Part shown: piece by piece, positions 45,426-53,830 of the stretch
How positions within the stretch are numbered: the stretch's first letter is position 1
Layout: the number at the start of each line of letters is the position of its first letter
NCBI RefSeq assembly: GCF_014190915.1
Contig: NZ_JACHVU010000021.1
Coordinates: forward strand, 1-53,830
DNA: 53,830 nucleotides
Source: Mycolicibacterium iranicum
GTDB lineage: Bacteria > Actinomycetota > Actinomycetes > Mycobacteriales > Mycobacteriaceae
Reading direction: 5' to 3'
The notes under the pieces: generated by a model
The model's input: the letters and a program-made list of their open reading frames with translations, nothing else
What the model was told of the DNA's origin: nothing
Database searches by the model: none
Position numbers and translations under genes: made by a program

Positions 45426-46507
45426 TGCAGAAATATCGTGGATCCTCCTTGATTCGCGCCGGCTTCATCGGCGCCGTGCTGATTGCCCTGGTGATCGTCG
45501 TCGGGCTGCAGCCCCAGCAGCTGTGGGCCATGGCGACCTCCGTCCGCTACCAGGCCGTCTTCGCCGAAGCCGGTGGATTGTCCGCCGGCAACGACGTCAA
45601 AGTCTCCGGTGTCACCGTCGGTACCGTCTCCGATATCGCCCTCGACCGCGGCACCGCCATGGTGACGTTCTCGGTCAACAGCTCGGTACCGGTGGGCAGC
45701 GACACCACCGCGAGTATCGGCATCGCCACCGTCCTGGGTGAACGCGTCCTTGTCCTGAAACCTGCGGGCACGCACAGTCTGGGTGCGGCAGGCGTGATCC
45801 CGCTGTCCCAGACCGGATCCCCGTACTCGTTGACCGATGCGGTCGGCGAGTTCACCTCCAACACCGCGGCCACCGACACCGCCGCGATCAATCAGTCGTT
45901 GGACACGCTCTCGGACACCATCGAGAGGATCGCGCCGCAGCTGGCGCCCACCTTCGATGGAGTGACCCGCTTGTCCAGATCGCTCAACAGTCGCAACGAA
46001 TCCCTGGGCAGCCTGCTCAAGTCCGCATCGGACGTGACCGGCGTGCTCTCGGAACGCAGCGCCCAGGTCAACTCGTTGATCCTCAACGCGAACGATCTGC
46101 TGGCTATGCTCCACGAGCGTCGGTACGCCATCGTCAATCTGCTCGCGAGCACAACTGCGGTGGCTCAACAACTCTCCGGACTGGTCGCCGACAACGAGCA
46201 CGAGCTCGCCCCGACCTTGGAGAAGCTCAACACCGTGTCCGAGATGCTCGAACGCAACCGAGACAACATCTCGGCGTCACTCAAGGGCCTTGCGAAATAT
46301 CAGGTGACACAGGGAGAAGCGGTCAACAACGGGTTCTACTACAACGGTTTCGCCTCCAACCTGCTTCCCGGGCCGGCGATTCAGCCCTTCCTCGACTACG
46401 CGCTGGGATTCCGTCGAGGTACCGACGCCGGGCAACCGCCCGACAACGCGGGACCGCGTGCCGAGTTCCCGTTCCCGTACAACGGCATTCCCGGAGGCTC
46501 GCGATGA
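45425..46507 (+). CDS. Mce family protein MceC
   Basis: Seen: 360 residues from ATG 45425 (TAATG overlap with mceB). Membrane anchor at about 11-30, MCE domain with AGGLSAGNDVKVSGVTVGTV and SIGIATVLGERVLVLKP, then helical needle repeats (LFERNRDNISASL-type). C-terminus ends AEFPFPYNGIPGGSR. Shorter than Mce1C, which has a long Pro-rich tail. The open frame upstream overlaps mceB and is not used. Confidence 0.92.
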   Translation: MQKYRGSSLIRAGFIGAVLIALVIVVGLQPQQLWAMATSVRYQAVFAEAGGLSAGNDVKVSGVTVGTVSDIALDRGTAMVTFSVNSSVPVGSDTTASIGIATVLGERVLVLKPAGTHSLGAAGVIPLSQTGSPYSLTDAVGEFTSNTAATDTAAINQSLDTLSDTIERIAPQLAPTFDGVTRLSRSLNSRNESLGSLLKSASDVTGVLSERSAQVNSLILNANDLLAMLHERRYAIVNLLASTTAVAQQLSGLVADNEHELAPTLEKLNTVSEMLERNRDNISASLKGLAKYQVTQGEAVNNGFYYNGFASNLLPGPAIQPFLDYALGFRRGTDAGQPPDNAGPRAEFPFPYNGIPGGSR

Positions 46508-47970
46508 GGATTGACGGGATGCGTCGGGCTCCTCTTCGCGCGGTGCTGGTGACTGCGCTGGCCGTGTTGGCGGTAGCGGGGACCGGATTCGTGGTCTACC
46601 AGCAGATCTTCAGTCCGAAGACCATCACGGCCTACTTCCGTTCGGCGACGGCCATCTATCCCGGGGACGAGGTGCGGATCGCCGGCGTCCGGGTCGGGAC
46701 CATCGACGCCATCGAACCGCAGGGGACCCGGTCCAAGCTGACGTTGGCCGTGGACCGTGACGTGCCGATCCCGGTCGATGCCGAGGCGATCATCGTGGCA
46801 CCGAACCTGGTGTCAGCCCGGTACGTTCAGCTGACGCCGGCCTGGGGCGCTACACCGGAGACGAGTGGGCCGGTCATGAGCGACGGGGCCGAGATTCCGG
46901 AGAACCGCACCGCAGTGCCGGTCGAGTGGGATGAGATCAAGGAACAGCTCACCCGTCTGGCATCCGAGCTGGGCCCCGGCACCGGCATATCCGGAACGTC
47001 GCTGGGACGCTTCATCGACACCACCGCTGATGCCATGGCAGGTAACGGCGACAAACTGCGAGAGACCATCAGCCAGCTCTCGGGAGTCGGCCGGGTCCTC
47101 GGTGAGGGTAGCGGTGACATCGCCGAAGTCATCAAGAACCTTCAGGTGTTCGTCAGCGCGTTGCGCGACAGCAACGTTCAGATCGTGCAGTTCCAGGACC
47201 GGCTCGCCGACGTGACCAGCGTGGTCGACGGGAGCCGTGCTGAACTGGACTCCGCCATCACGACACTGTCAGAGGCCGTCGGCGAAGTGCAGCGCTTCGT
47301 CCAGGGTTCCAGAGAGCAGACCGTAGAACAGGTCCAACGGCTCGCGAACGTGACTCAGGTACTCGCCGACGACAGCATGGTGTTGAAGAACATCCTGCAT
47401 GCGGCGCCCAATGCGCTCGTCAACGGCTACAACATCTACAATCCGGATTCCGGCGGTCCGCGAGGATCATTCGCGATGAACAACTTCGCCAACCCTGTGA
47501 CGTTGATCTGCTCATCCATCGCAGCGGTCGAGAACGTCACCGCAGAAGAATCCGGGAAAGCGTGCGCTCAATACCTGGGACCCGCGCTGCGGTTGATGAA
47601 CTTCAACTACCTGCCGCTGCCGTTCAACGCTTATCTGAGTCCGGCGCCGCAGAACATCGTCTACTCCGATCCGGCCATCGCGCCCGGGGGTGGGGGGACC
47701 GAACCGGGGCCCGCCGAGATGCCGCCTGCGGTGTCGGCCTACACCGGCACCGGCGACGTCGCACCGCCACCGGGGTGGTCGGATCCCTCTCAACCACCGG
47801 GTGCCTACGCCCCGCACGGGCTGCCCGCCAACCCACAGCCGGCCCTGTACCCGGGCGCGCCCATTCCACCCGGCGTACCGCCGCCGCCGCCGGCGGAGCC
47901 CGGTCCCACCAGCATCGACGAGATGCTGCTGCCCGCAGAGGCAGCCCCGACGCAACAGGGAGCCCCGTGA
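46504..47970 (+). CDS. Mce family protein MceD
   Basis: Seen: 488 residues. Membrane anchor at 10-27, MCE domain with YPGDEVRIAGVRVGTIDAIE and NLVSARYVQLTPA, a helical region, then a Pro-rich tail from about residue 385 (PPAVSAYTGTGDVAPPPGWS, PPPPAEPGPTSIDEMLLP) likely to reach the cell wall. Overlaps mceC by four bases and mceE by one. Confidence 0.92.
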   Translation: MRIDGMRRAPLRAVLVTALAVLAVAGTGFVVYQQIFSPKTITAYFRSATAIYPGDEVRIAGVRVGTIDAIEPQGTRSKLTLAVDRDVPIPVDAEAIIVAPNLVSARYVQLTPAWGATPETSGPVMSDGAEIPENRTAVPVEWDEIKEQLTRLASELGPGTGISGTSLGRFIDTTADAMAGNGDKLRETISQLSGVGRVLGEGSGDIAEVIKNLQVFVSALRDSNVQIVQFQDRLADVTSVVDGSRAELDSAITTLSEAVGEVQRFVQGSREQTVEQVQRLANVTQVLADDSMVLKNILHAAPNALVNGYNIYNPDSGGPRGSFAMNNFANPVTLICSSIAAVENVTAEESGKACAQYLGPALRLMNFNYLPLPFNAYLSPAPQNIVYSDPAIAPGGGGTEPGPAEMPPAVSAYTGTGDVAPPPGWSDPSQPPGAYAPHGLPANPQPALYPGAPIPPGVPPPPPAEPGPTSIDEMLLPAEAAPTQQGAP

Positions 47971-49202
47971 TGCCGCGCATCGCGAGCAAGACGGCGCGCA
48001 CATGGGCCGCCATCGCCGCTTGTGTCACCATGACCGCCTCCGGCTGCACGTTCGACGGCCTGAACTCACTGCCCCTGCCGGGCACGGTGGGCACCGGTTC
48101 GGGAGCGGTGACGTATCACCTCCGGATCGCCAACATCGGTACCCTGGAGTCGAATTCGCCGGTGCTTCTCAACGACGTCGTCATCGGCGCGGTACGCAAG
48201 ATGACTGTCAGCGACTGGCACGCCGATGTGGACGTCTCGGTGAAACCGGACGTCGTCGTCCCCGCCAACGCGGTCGCGACCGTCGGCCAGACCAGCCTGC
48301 TGGGTTCGATGCACATCGCCCTCGATCCGCCGGTGGGAGAGGAGCCGTCGGGCCGGCTTCAGCCGGGCGCCGACGTGGCTCTCGACAGGACCTCGACGTA
48401 TCCATCCACCGAGCAGACGTTGTCGTCGCTGTCGCTGGTCGTCAACGGCGGAGGGCTCACCCAGATCGGTGACATCATCCACAACTTCAATGCCGCCTTG
48501 GACGGCCGTCAGATCCAGATCAGGGATTTGTTGACCCGCATCAACAACGTCGTCGGAATGCTGGATACGCAGCGCCACAACATCGTCGCCACCATCGACG
48601 CGATGAATCGGTTGGCTGGAACGTTTGCCGGCCAGCGTGACGTACTCACCGAAGCTCTTCAGCGGATTCCGGCTGCCCTAGAGGTGCTCAACAACGAACG
48701 TCCGCGTTTCACCACAGCAATGGAGAAACTGGGTGTGTTCAGTTCCACGGCGAGCCAGTTGATCAACGACTCGCAGGACGACATCGTGCGTAATCTGACC
48801 AATCTTGAGCCGGCCATCAAGGCGCTGGCCGACATCGGGCCCGATCTGGCGACCGCGCTCGGGTTCCTGCCGAGCTATCCGTATACCCAGGAGTTCATCG
48901 ACCGTGGCATCCGCGGTGACTACATGAACCAGTTCATCGTCTTCGACTTCACCATCCCGAGGCTCAAGCAAGGCATGCTGCTCGGCACCCGGTGGGGTGA
49001 TGCGAACGCGTCGCTGGTTCCCGCCCCAGGCGACCCCTGGTACTCGTCGTACACACTGGACCCGCTTCAGGCGCCGGTGACGCCGATCCCAGCCCAGGTC
49101 GCGCCCGTGCCGCCGCTGATCGACCCACCGGTGGAAGGCGCCGGGGCCGCACCCACCGAGTCCGCGCCCCCCGCTCCGGCCCTGGCCGGCGGAGGCAGCT
49201 GA
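47970..49202 (+). CDS. Mce family lipoprotein MceE
   Basis: Seen: 410 residues from ATG 47970. The signal peptide ends in a lipobox with Cys26 (TMTASGC), the mark of the MceE/Lpr position in mce operons. MCE domain with NSPVLLNDVVIGAVRKMTVS and ATVGQTSLLGSMHIALDPP, a helical needle, and a Pro/Ala-rich end. Lipid-anchored subunit of the transport tube. GTG 47967 is an alternative start. Confidence 0.92.
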   Translation: MPRIASKTARTWAAIAACVTMTASGCTFDGLNSLPLPGTVGTGSGAVTYHLRIANIGTLESNSPVLLNDVVIGAVRKMTVSDWHADVDVSVKPDVVVPANAVATVGQTSLLGSMHIALDPPVGEEPSGRLQPGADVALDRTSTYPSTEQTLSSLSLVVNGGGLTQIGDIIHNFNAALDGRQIQIRDLLTRINNVVGMLDTQRHNIVATIDAMNRLAGTFAGQRDVLTEALQRIPAALEVLNNERPRFTTAMEKLGVFSSTASQLINDSQDDIVRNLTNLEPAIKALADIGPDLATALGFLPSYPYTQEFIDRGIRGDYMNQFIVFDFTIPRLKQGMLLGTRWGDANASLVPAPGDPWYSSYTLDPLQAPVTPIPAQVAPVPPLIDPPVEGAGAAPTESAPPAPALAGGGS

Positions 49203-50725
49203 TGCTGACCCGGTTTGTTCGAATTCAGCTGGTGATCTTCACGATTGCGTCTGTGGTCGGGCTCGGCGCGATGGTGTTCGTCTACCTGCAGGCGCCCGTT
49301 CTCTTCGGGTTCGGCCGCATCAGCGTCAAGGTCCAGCTGCCCACCACCGGCGGGCTCTACGAGTTCTCCAACGTCACCTACCGCGGCACCGAAGTCGGCA
49401 AGGTGACCGACATTCGTCCGACGCGTGACGGTGTCACGGTCACGATGTCGTTGAACACCTCGCCGCAGATCCCGGCCGACCTGAAGGCAAGTGTGCGCAG
49501 CGTCTCGGCGGTCGGCGAGCAGTACGTCGACCTCGTCCCTGCATCCGACGGCGGGCCTTATCTGGAAGACGGTTCGGTGATCGTCGCCGACGAGGATTCG
49601 ATACCCCCGGCGGTGGGGCCGATGCTCGACCAGATGAGCGCCCTGCTGGAGAGCATTCCACAGGGCAAGCTCAGCGGACTGCTGGACGAATCGTTCACAG
49701 CGTTGAATGGGACCGGTTATGAACTCGGCGCGCTGTTCGATTCGTCCTCCCGGCTGGCTTCCGACGCCAACGCCGCCGGCGACCAGTTGCGCTCCCTCGC
49801 AGAGGATGGCCGTCCGCTTCTCGACGGACAGGCAGAGAGCGTCGATGCGATCGACACCTGGGCGCGTAGCCTCGCCGGGATCACTCAGCAGGTCCAGGCC
49901 AACGACCAGGCAGTTCGCAACATCCTGCGCACGGGTCCCGGAACGGCCGACGAAGCCTCGCGATTGCTGAGCGACGTGAAGCCCACGTTGCCGGTGTTGC
50001 TGGCGAACCTGACGACGGTCGGTCAGGTCGGGGTCGCGTACCACCCGTCGTTGGAGCAGTTGTTGGTGCTGCTTCCGCCGTATTTGGCAGCGACGCAGTC
50101 GTACGGCTCCTCGCTGAACAATCCGACCGGTATGGCGTTGTCGGAGTTCACCCTGACTCTGGGCGATCCACCGGCGTGCACAGTCGGATTCCTGCCGCCG
50201 TCGTCATGGCGCTCACCAGCCGACCTCAGTGATGTGGACACTCCGGACGGCCTGTATTGCAAACTGCCGCAGGATTCGCCGATCGGGGTGCGAGGAACGC
50301 GCAACTTTCCCTGTATGGAACAGCCGGGCAAGCGCGCACCGACGGTCGAAATATGCGAGAGTGACAAGCCTTTCGAACCTTTGGCGATGCGTCAGCACGT
50401 CCTCGGCCCGTACCCGATCGATCCGGGACTTCTCGCCCAGGGTGTACCGCCTGACGACCGCATCGACTTCAGTGACCAGATCTTCGGACCGCTTCAAGGG
50501 ACGCCGCCGCCCCCACCGGAGTCGAATCCCGTTCCGGTGCCGCAACCAGGACCCGCCGCAGCGGCGCCGAGCAGTTTCGGTCAGCAAGAAGGCAGTCCAT
50601 CGGTGGCGGTCGCAACCTACAACCCGGAAACCGGGCAGTACGCGACACCCGACGGTGGGGTCTTCACGCAGACGGATCTCGGCGATAGCGCGCCCAACAG
50701 TTGGCAAGACCTTCTGCCCCGATAG
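49202..50725 (+). CDS. Mce family protein MceF
   Basis: Seen: 507 residues. Membrane anchor at 8-28 (LVIFTIASVVGLGAMVFVYL), MCE domain with GLYEFSNVTYRGTEVGKVTD and VSAVGEQYVDLVPASDGGPY, a long helical part, Cys pairs in the C-terminal domain and a Pro-rich tail. Last of the six Mce subunits; start overlaps the mceE stop by one base. Confidence 0.92.
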   Translation: MLTRFVRIQLVIFTIASVVGLGAMVFVYLQAPVLFGFGRISVKVQLPTTGGLYEFSNVTYRGTEVGKVTDIRPTRDGVTVTMSLNTSPQIPADLKASVRSVSAVGEQYVDLVPASDGGPYLEDGSVIVADEDSIPPAVGPMLDQMSALLESIPQGKLSGLLDESFTALNGTGYELGALFDSSSRLASDANAAGDQLRSLAEDGRPLLDGQAESVDAIDTWARSLAGITQQVQANDQAVRNILRTGPGTADEASRLLSDVKPTLPVLLANLTTVGQVGVAYHPSLEQLLVLLPPYLAATQSYGSSLNNPTGMALSEFTLTLGDPPACTVGFLPPSSWRSPADLSDVDTPDGLYCKLPQDSPIGVRGTRNFPCMEQPGKRAPTVEICESDKPFEPLAMRQHVLGPYPIDPGLLAQGVPPDDRIDFSDQIFGPLQGTPPPPPESNPVPVPQPGPAAAAPSSFGQQEGSPSVAVATYNPETGQYATPDGGVFTQTDLGDSAPNSWQDLLPR

Positions 50726-50752
50726 CAGGTCGGTGCGAGGGGTGCGGAGAAC

Positions 50753-51262
50753 TCAAGAAACCTTGACGAGCTTGAACGGCATGTTGATGTACACGGCCTT
50801 GTTCACGCCGCAGGCTCCGCTGGGGCCTGTGGTGATGTCTTCCCCGACCAACGTCGTGGATGTCGGATCAGTCATCGCACCCTCGGGGGTCATGGCTTTG
50901 AAGCGGAACACCTGGAGTCCTGGAGCTGCTGTGCCGTCCTGACAGGGAATCCACTTCTCGACGGTGTGCTTCACATACCAGACTCCGCTCTTCTGGTAAA
51001 TGGGTGCGCGCCAACCCCATTCGCTGTCTACAGTCCCAGTGCACTCCCCGGGATAACTGCATTGAGTGGTGATTGTCCAGGTGCTGCGCGAGCTGGCCTG
51101 GTCGTAGAACACCTCGTTCTTGCGCGCCCATTCACCATTGGAGGTTGCGGTATAGGTGCCGTTGAGTCCCCACTCCGGGTTCGCCGCAACGGTGGGCGCA
51201 AGCGGGACGGTGCTGAAGACCGCCGTTGCTGCAACAGTGCTCACGAGAACGGGTACACGCAT
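50753..51262 (-). CDS. Small secreted Cys-containing protein
   Basis: Seen: 169 residues from ATG 51262. Signal peptide (1-26, near TVAANP). Beta-rich domain with Trp/Tyr-rich strands (STWTITTQCSYPGECTGTVD, YVKHTVEKWIPCQDGTAAPG), a late Cys in GACGVNKA and the ending INMPFKLVKVS. It resembles the protein at 39992-40444 in Cys spacing and ending. It points against the mce operon, between mceF and the Mce-associated genes. The open frame upstream to 51403 is not needed. Function unknown. Confidence 0.78.
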   Translation of the reverse strand: MRVPVLVSTVAATAVFSTVPLAPTVAANPEWGLNGTYTATSNGEWARKNEVFYDQASSRSTWTITTQCSYPGECTGTVDSEWGWRAPIYQKSGVWYVKHTVEKWIPCQDGTAAPGLQVFRFKAMTPEGAMTDPTSTTLVGEDITTGPSGACGVNKAVYINMPFKLVKVS

Positions 51263-51403
51263 CTTCGCCTGCTCCTCAGACCGGCCGCTGGACACAGGCC
51301 GGCAGCTTCGGAAATTAGCATGGCCGGCTCGCATCGATAGCCGAATGTCCACTGAGCGGACGGATCTGACGCAGGCCGCCGCGGTCCGTGTCACGGTGAT
51401 CAC

Positions 51404-51784
51404 GTGCGCATCGGAGCTGTAGCTGTGGCCGCCTCGGTTGCTGCTGGATTGATGAGCGCGGCTCCGGCCGCCGCTCAGCCACCACCGTGTGACGGCCCTT
51501 CCTGTGCGCCAGGGATCAGACCGGGTGTCGTGCTGGGGGCTCCGTGCTCGGACACCGCCTATTACGTCTTCGGCACGACGTCGTGGGGTCGACTTGTGTT
51601 CTGCGGCTCTCCTCGGCGTTACGAGCCCCGGTACTTCCGTTCGCCCTCGATGGCTGGAGTCAGAGAGTTCAACAGCGCCTGCACAGGATATGAGAATTGG
51701 GTGGCCCAGGGCGTAGACGGGCTTTTCCTAATGTGCCAATCGAACAACGGCGCCGCACGGTGGGGACGGGGTGACGATGAGTAG
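51404..51784 (+). CDS. Small secreted Cys-rich protein
   Basis: Seen: 126 residues from GTG 51404. Signal peptide (1-24, ending APAAAQP), then six Cys (PPPCDGPSC, GAPCSD, VFCGSP, NSACTG, LMCQSN) likely forming disulfides outside the cell. No family recognised. Overlaps the next secreted-protein gene, so the two are translated together. Located between mceF and the Mce-associated membrane genes. Confidence 0.75.
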   Translation: MRIGAVAVAASVAAGLMSAAPAAAQPPPCDGPSCAPGIRPGVVLGAPCSDTAYYVFGTTSWGRLVFCGSPRRYEPRYFRSPSMAGVREFNSACTGYENWVAQGVDGLFLMCQSNNGAARWGRGDDE

Positions 51785-52190
51785 GGTGGCAGCCCTCTCG
51801 ATGGGGGTGGTGATCGCTGCCACGGCCTGGTCTGTGCCTGTGCCACCGGCGGCCGCGCAGCAGGTGCCCCACAAGATCACCTATAGCGTCACGACCGCGC
51901 AACCGGTGACAGCCGACATCTACTTCCGCGATGCGGATCCCCCCACATGGGCGGACTACAGCCATAACCCTTACAGGTACAGCCCAAAGGTCACCGTCGA
52001 GGTCGGTCCCGAACGGCCGTGGGTGCTCAACGCAACGTTGCTGGACCCGAATCGCTGGGCGATGGTGTCGGCGACAAGCGGGATGTCGCTGCAGGATCCG
52101 GAGTTTCGATGCGAGTTATCCGTCGACGGCGTGGTGGTGTCGACCGCCGACGGCCCCAAGGGGGCGCTGTGCTCGATCCGGCACTGGTAA
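51777..52190 (+). CDS. Secreted MmpS-like protein
   Basis: Seen: 137 residues from ATG 51777, overlapping the upstream stop. Signal peptide (1-27, ending AAAQQVP). A single beta-sandwich-like domain, HKITYSVTTAQPVTADIYFR ... WVLNATLLDPNRWAMVSATS ... CELSVDGVVVSTADGPKGAL-C, similar in layout to the periplasmic domain of MmpS proteins. GTG 51771 is an alternative start. Inferred: envelope protein helping lipid transport; evidence is only resemblance and context. Confidence 0.75.
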   Translation: MSRVAALSMGVVIAATAWSVPVPPAAAQQVPHKITYSVTTAQPVTADIYFRDADPPTWADYSHNPYRYSPKVTVEVGPERPWVLNATLLDPNRWAMVSATSGMSLQDPEFRCELSVDGVVVSTADGPKGALCSIRHW

Positions 52191-52315
52191 CCATCGGTGC
52201 AGTGTGACGGGGCCCACTGGGTGGGAACGTCGGTGAACCTGCGTGCCGCGACGTTCTAGGGTGCAGTCGTCGAGCGATCCGGCGGTGCCGCCGGCAAGGA
52301 AGGGAACGCGGGAGT

Positions 52316-53092
52316 ATGTCGAACTCCAAGACACCGAGGGGCGAGGAGCGGCAGCTCACCGATACCGACGACAACGATGCGGACAGCAGCACGCGCACCC
52401 CCGGGGAAGCTGCCGACGATCTCGAACAAGCTGAGGCAGACGCCGCGGAAGCCGAGGCGCTCGCCGTCGCCGCCCGGGCCCGTGCCCGCGCGGCCCGGCT
52501 TCGCGCGACACCCCGCACCCCGTCGACGGAAACGGGCGTCACCGTCGACGCCGCCGAGGACGGAGAAGGTCTACCCGCCTCGCCTCAGGTCGGCAACGCC
52601 TGGCGTAGACCACGAATTGGCGCGCTGTGTACCGCCGTTGCGCTCCTGTGTTCGGTCGCGATGCTGGCGGTCAGTGGCTACATCGTCTGGACACATCATG
52701 ACGCGACGCTGGAGCAGCGCACCCGTGCAGAGTACGCAGCGGCGGCCAAACAGGCGGTTGTGACTCTGATGTCGATCGACTTCGAGGACCCCCAGGCCGG
52801 CGTACAGCGCATCATCGACAACTCTGTCGACCCCTTCCGCGCCGAATTCGAAAGTGCAGCCGAGGACTTCGTCAAAGTCGCCATCGACGCCAGAGTGACC
52901 ACGAAAGCAACGGCGAATGCCGCTGCGGTGCAATCGACAACGGCTGACTCCGCCGTCGTCCTGGTCAGTGCCTCGTCCACGGTGACCAACGACGCAGGTG
53001 CTCAGGAAGCACCGCGAAATTGGCGACTGAACGTCGACGTGAAGCGAGAGGGAGATCAGATCAAGATGTCCAAAGTGGAGTTCGTGCCGTGA
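52316..53092 (+). CDS. Mce-associated membrane protein (Mas)
   Basis: Seen: 258 residues. Acidic N-terminus with an Ala/Glu/Arg-rich coiled coil (31-63), one membrane segment (about 101-125), and an extracytoplasmic domain that starts QRTRAEYAAAAKQAVVTLMS and ends EGDQIKMSKVEFVP, typical of Mce-associated proteins such as those at the end of mce1 and mce4. Known: such proteins stabilise Mce complexes. The ATG has a purine-rich upstream stretch. Overlaps the next gene by four bases. Confidence 0.9.
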   Translation: MSNSKTPRGEERQLTDTDDNDADSSTRTPGEAADDLEQAEADAAEAEALAVAARARARAARLRATPRTPSTETGVTVDAAEDGEGLPASPQVGNAWRRPRIGALCTAVALLCSVAMLAVSGYIVWTHHDATLEQRTRAEYAAAAKQAVVTLMSIDFEDPQAGVQRIIDNSVDPFRAEFESAAEDFVKVAIDARVTTKATANAAAVQSTTADSAVVLVSASSTVTNDAGAQEAPRNWRLNVDVKREGDQIKMSKVEFVP

Positions 53093-53682
53093 CGGTCGAT
53101 GAGTTGACCGAGTCCGACAGCCTGTGTGATAGCGCATCGCTACCGGATGCGGAGGCGAGCGAACAGCGTTCCGCTCTGGCGCGTCCTCTTCACGAACACA
53201 GGCCGCGTTGGCGTTCACTTGTGGTGGTGGTCCTGTTGGCCTGCTCAGCCGCGGTGCTGGCGACGGTTTACCTGACCCAGTACCGGGTCGATCGGCAGAC
53301 GAGTGCTGCCGCCGAGCAGGCGGCGGTTGCGGCAGCCTCCAGCGGAACAGTGGCCCTGCTGTCTTATTCGCCCGAGACGATCGAGACGGACCTCGCCACG
53401 GCCAAGTCTCGGATGACCGGCGAATTCCTCACGTACTACGGAAAGTTCACCACGGACGTGGTCGCTCCCGCTGTACGCGACCGGGGCGTCAAGGCCAGTG
53501 CGCGCGCGGTCAGTGCGGCGGCGATGGAGATCCACCCCGGCGAGGCCAAGGTGCTGGTGTTCCTCAACCAGGAGACAACCAGCCGTGACCATCCAGAACC
53601 GGCATTGACCGCGAGCAGCGTCATCGTGAGTCTCGTCAAAGTCGATGACACGTGGCTTATTTCGGCATTCGATCCGGTGTGA
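53089..53682 (+). CDS. Second Mce-associated membrane protein
   Basis: Seen: 197 residues from GTG 53089 (GTGA overlap). One membrane segment at about 43-64 (SLVVVVLLACSAAVLATVYL), then the same kind of exported domain as its neighbour (AAVAAASSGTVALLSYSPET, DDTWLISAFDPV at the end). A tandem pair of such genes follows mceF in mce1 and mce4. Probable stabiliser or adaptor of the Mce complex. Confidence 0.88.
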   Translation: MTVDELTESDSLCDSASLPDAEASEQRSALARPLHEHRPRWRSLVVVVLLACSAAVLATVYLTQYRVDRQTSAAAEQAAVAAASSGTVALLSYSPETIETDLATAKSRMTGEFLTYYGKFTTDVVAPAVRDRGVKASARAVSAAAMEIHPGEAKVLVFLNQETTSRDHPEPALTASSVIVSLVKVDDTWLISAFDPV

Positions 53683-53722
53683 CCAGGCGAGGTGACGGCG
53701 TCACTCGGCGACATCCTCGGTC

Positions 53723-53830
53723 CTAGCGGGCGATGATGACTGAGGAGCCGTGGCCGAAGAGGCCTTGGTTGGCGGTGATGCCGACGGTGGCGGTCTCGAC
53801 TTGGCGGCCGGTGGCTTGGTTTTTGAGTTG
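53723..53830 (-). CDS. Thiolase/acetyl-CoA acetyltransferase, C-terminal end (partial)
   Basis: Seen: the last 35 residues run in from the window edge: ATGRQVETATVGITANQGLF followed by GHGSSVIIAR and TAG. The FGHGSSVI ending is that of thiolase-family lipid-transfer/acetyl-CoA acetyltransferase proteins. Convergent with the Mce-associated genes. A role in degrading the lipid imported by the mce system is inferred. Only a fragment is visible. Confidence 0.75.
   Translation of the reverse strand, partial: QLKNQATGRQVETATVGITANQGLFGHGSSVIIAR

Overview
The window is high-GC actinobacterial DNA and almost certainly comes from a Mycobacterium/Mycolicibacterium chromosome. The signs are groES-groEL1 with a His-rich GroEL1 tail, whiB3, sigD-rsdA, guaB2-guaB3-choD, guaA, imuA'-imuB, iunH, acrA1 and a complete yrbE-mce operon. 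Much of 4.7-40 kb keeps the gene content of the M. tuberculosis Rv3418c-Rv3391 neighbourhood, with extra genes that M. tuberculosis lacks, which suggests a larger-genome, fast-growing environmental species. No rRNA, tRNA or CRISPR array was recognised.

Region by region. (1) 1-4.5 kb is accessory: a lipoprotein, two helix-turn-helix genes each broken by an in-frame TAA, an inverted-repeat operator, a membrane coiled-coil protein, a helical protein and a truncated, frameshifted 13E12/DUF222 gene. It looks like the eroding right end of a prophage-like element that inserted in a 13E12 repeat, as phiRv1 does. (2) 4.7-6.9 kb is the CIRCE-controlled groES-groEL1 operon; the groEL1 3' end contains a sequence very like the Bxb1 attB site. 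(3) 6.9-12.2 kb holds genes not found at this place in M. tuberculosis: a type I DAHP synthase behind a leaderless Tyr/Trp/Phe leader peptide and attenuator-like hairpins, an NmrA-like protein, a DUF4349 lipoprotein, and a three-gene nitrile hydratase/thiocyanate hydrolase-type cluster. (4) 12.3-21.4 kb is the whiB3, Rv3415c-like, sigD, rsdA, DUF5319, guaB2, guaB3, tetR, choD block. (5) 21.4-28.2 kb has an unusual double histidine kinase, its divergent response regulator, guaA and a secreted Ag85-fold esterase. (6) 28.2-33.9 kb is a tight six-gene minus-strand operon (hydrolase, SDR, AurF-like diiron oxygenase, Baeyer-Villiger-type monooxygenase, MerR, TenA-like), reminiscent of the MymA locus. 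(7) 34.0-39.9 kb has the SOS-controlled mutasome genes imuA'-imuB, ohr with a 28-bp tandem repeat at its stop codon, iunH and acrA1. (8) 40.0-53.8 kb is an SDR and a divergent yrbEA-yrbEB-mceABCDEF operon, small secreted proteins, two Mce-associated membrane proteins and the end of a thiolase gene: a lipid/steroid import locus.

How genes work together. Purine nucleotide synthesis is represented by guaB2 and guaA, while iunH serves nucleoside salvage. Stress functions include chaperonins, WhiB3, SigD/RsdA, Ohr and the ImuA'/ImuB mutasome. Lipid functions include the mce importer, choD, acrA1, the monooxygenase operon and the mycolyl-esterase-like protein. The most noteworthy signals are the attenuator-like leader ahead of DAHP synthase, the prophage scar in 13E12, the VNTR at ohr, the double kinase, the (Asp-His)n microsatellite in the nitrile-hydratase-type alpha subunit, and paralogous secreted proteins on both sides of the mce operon.
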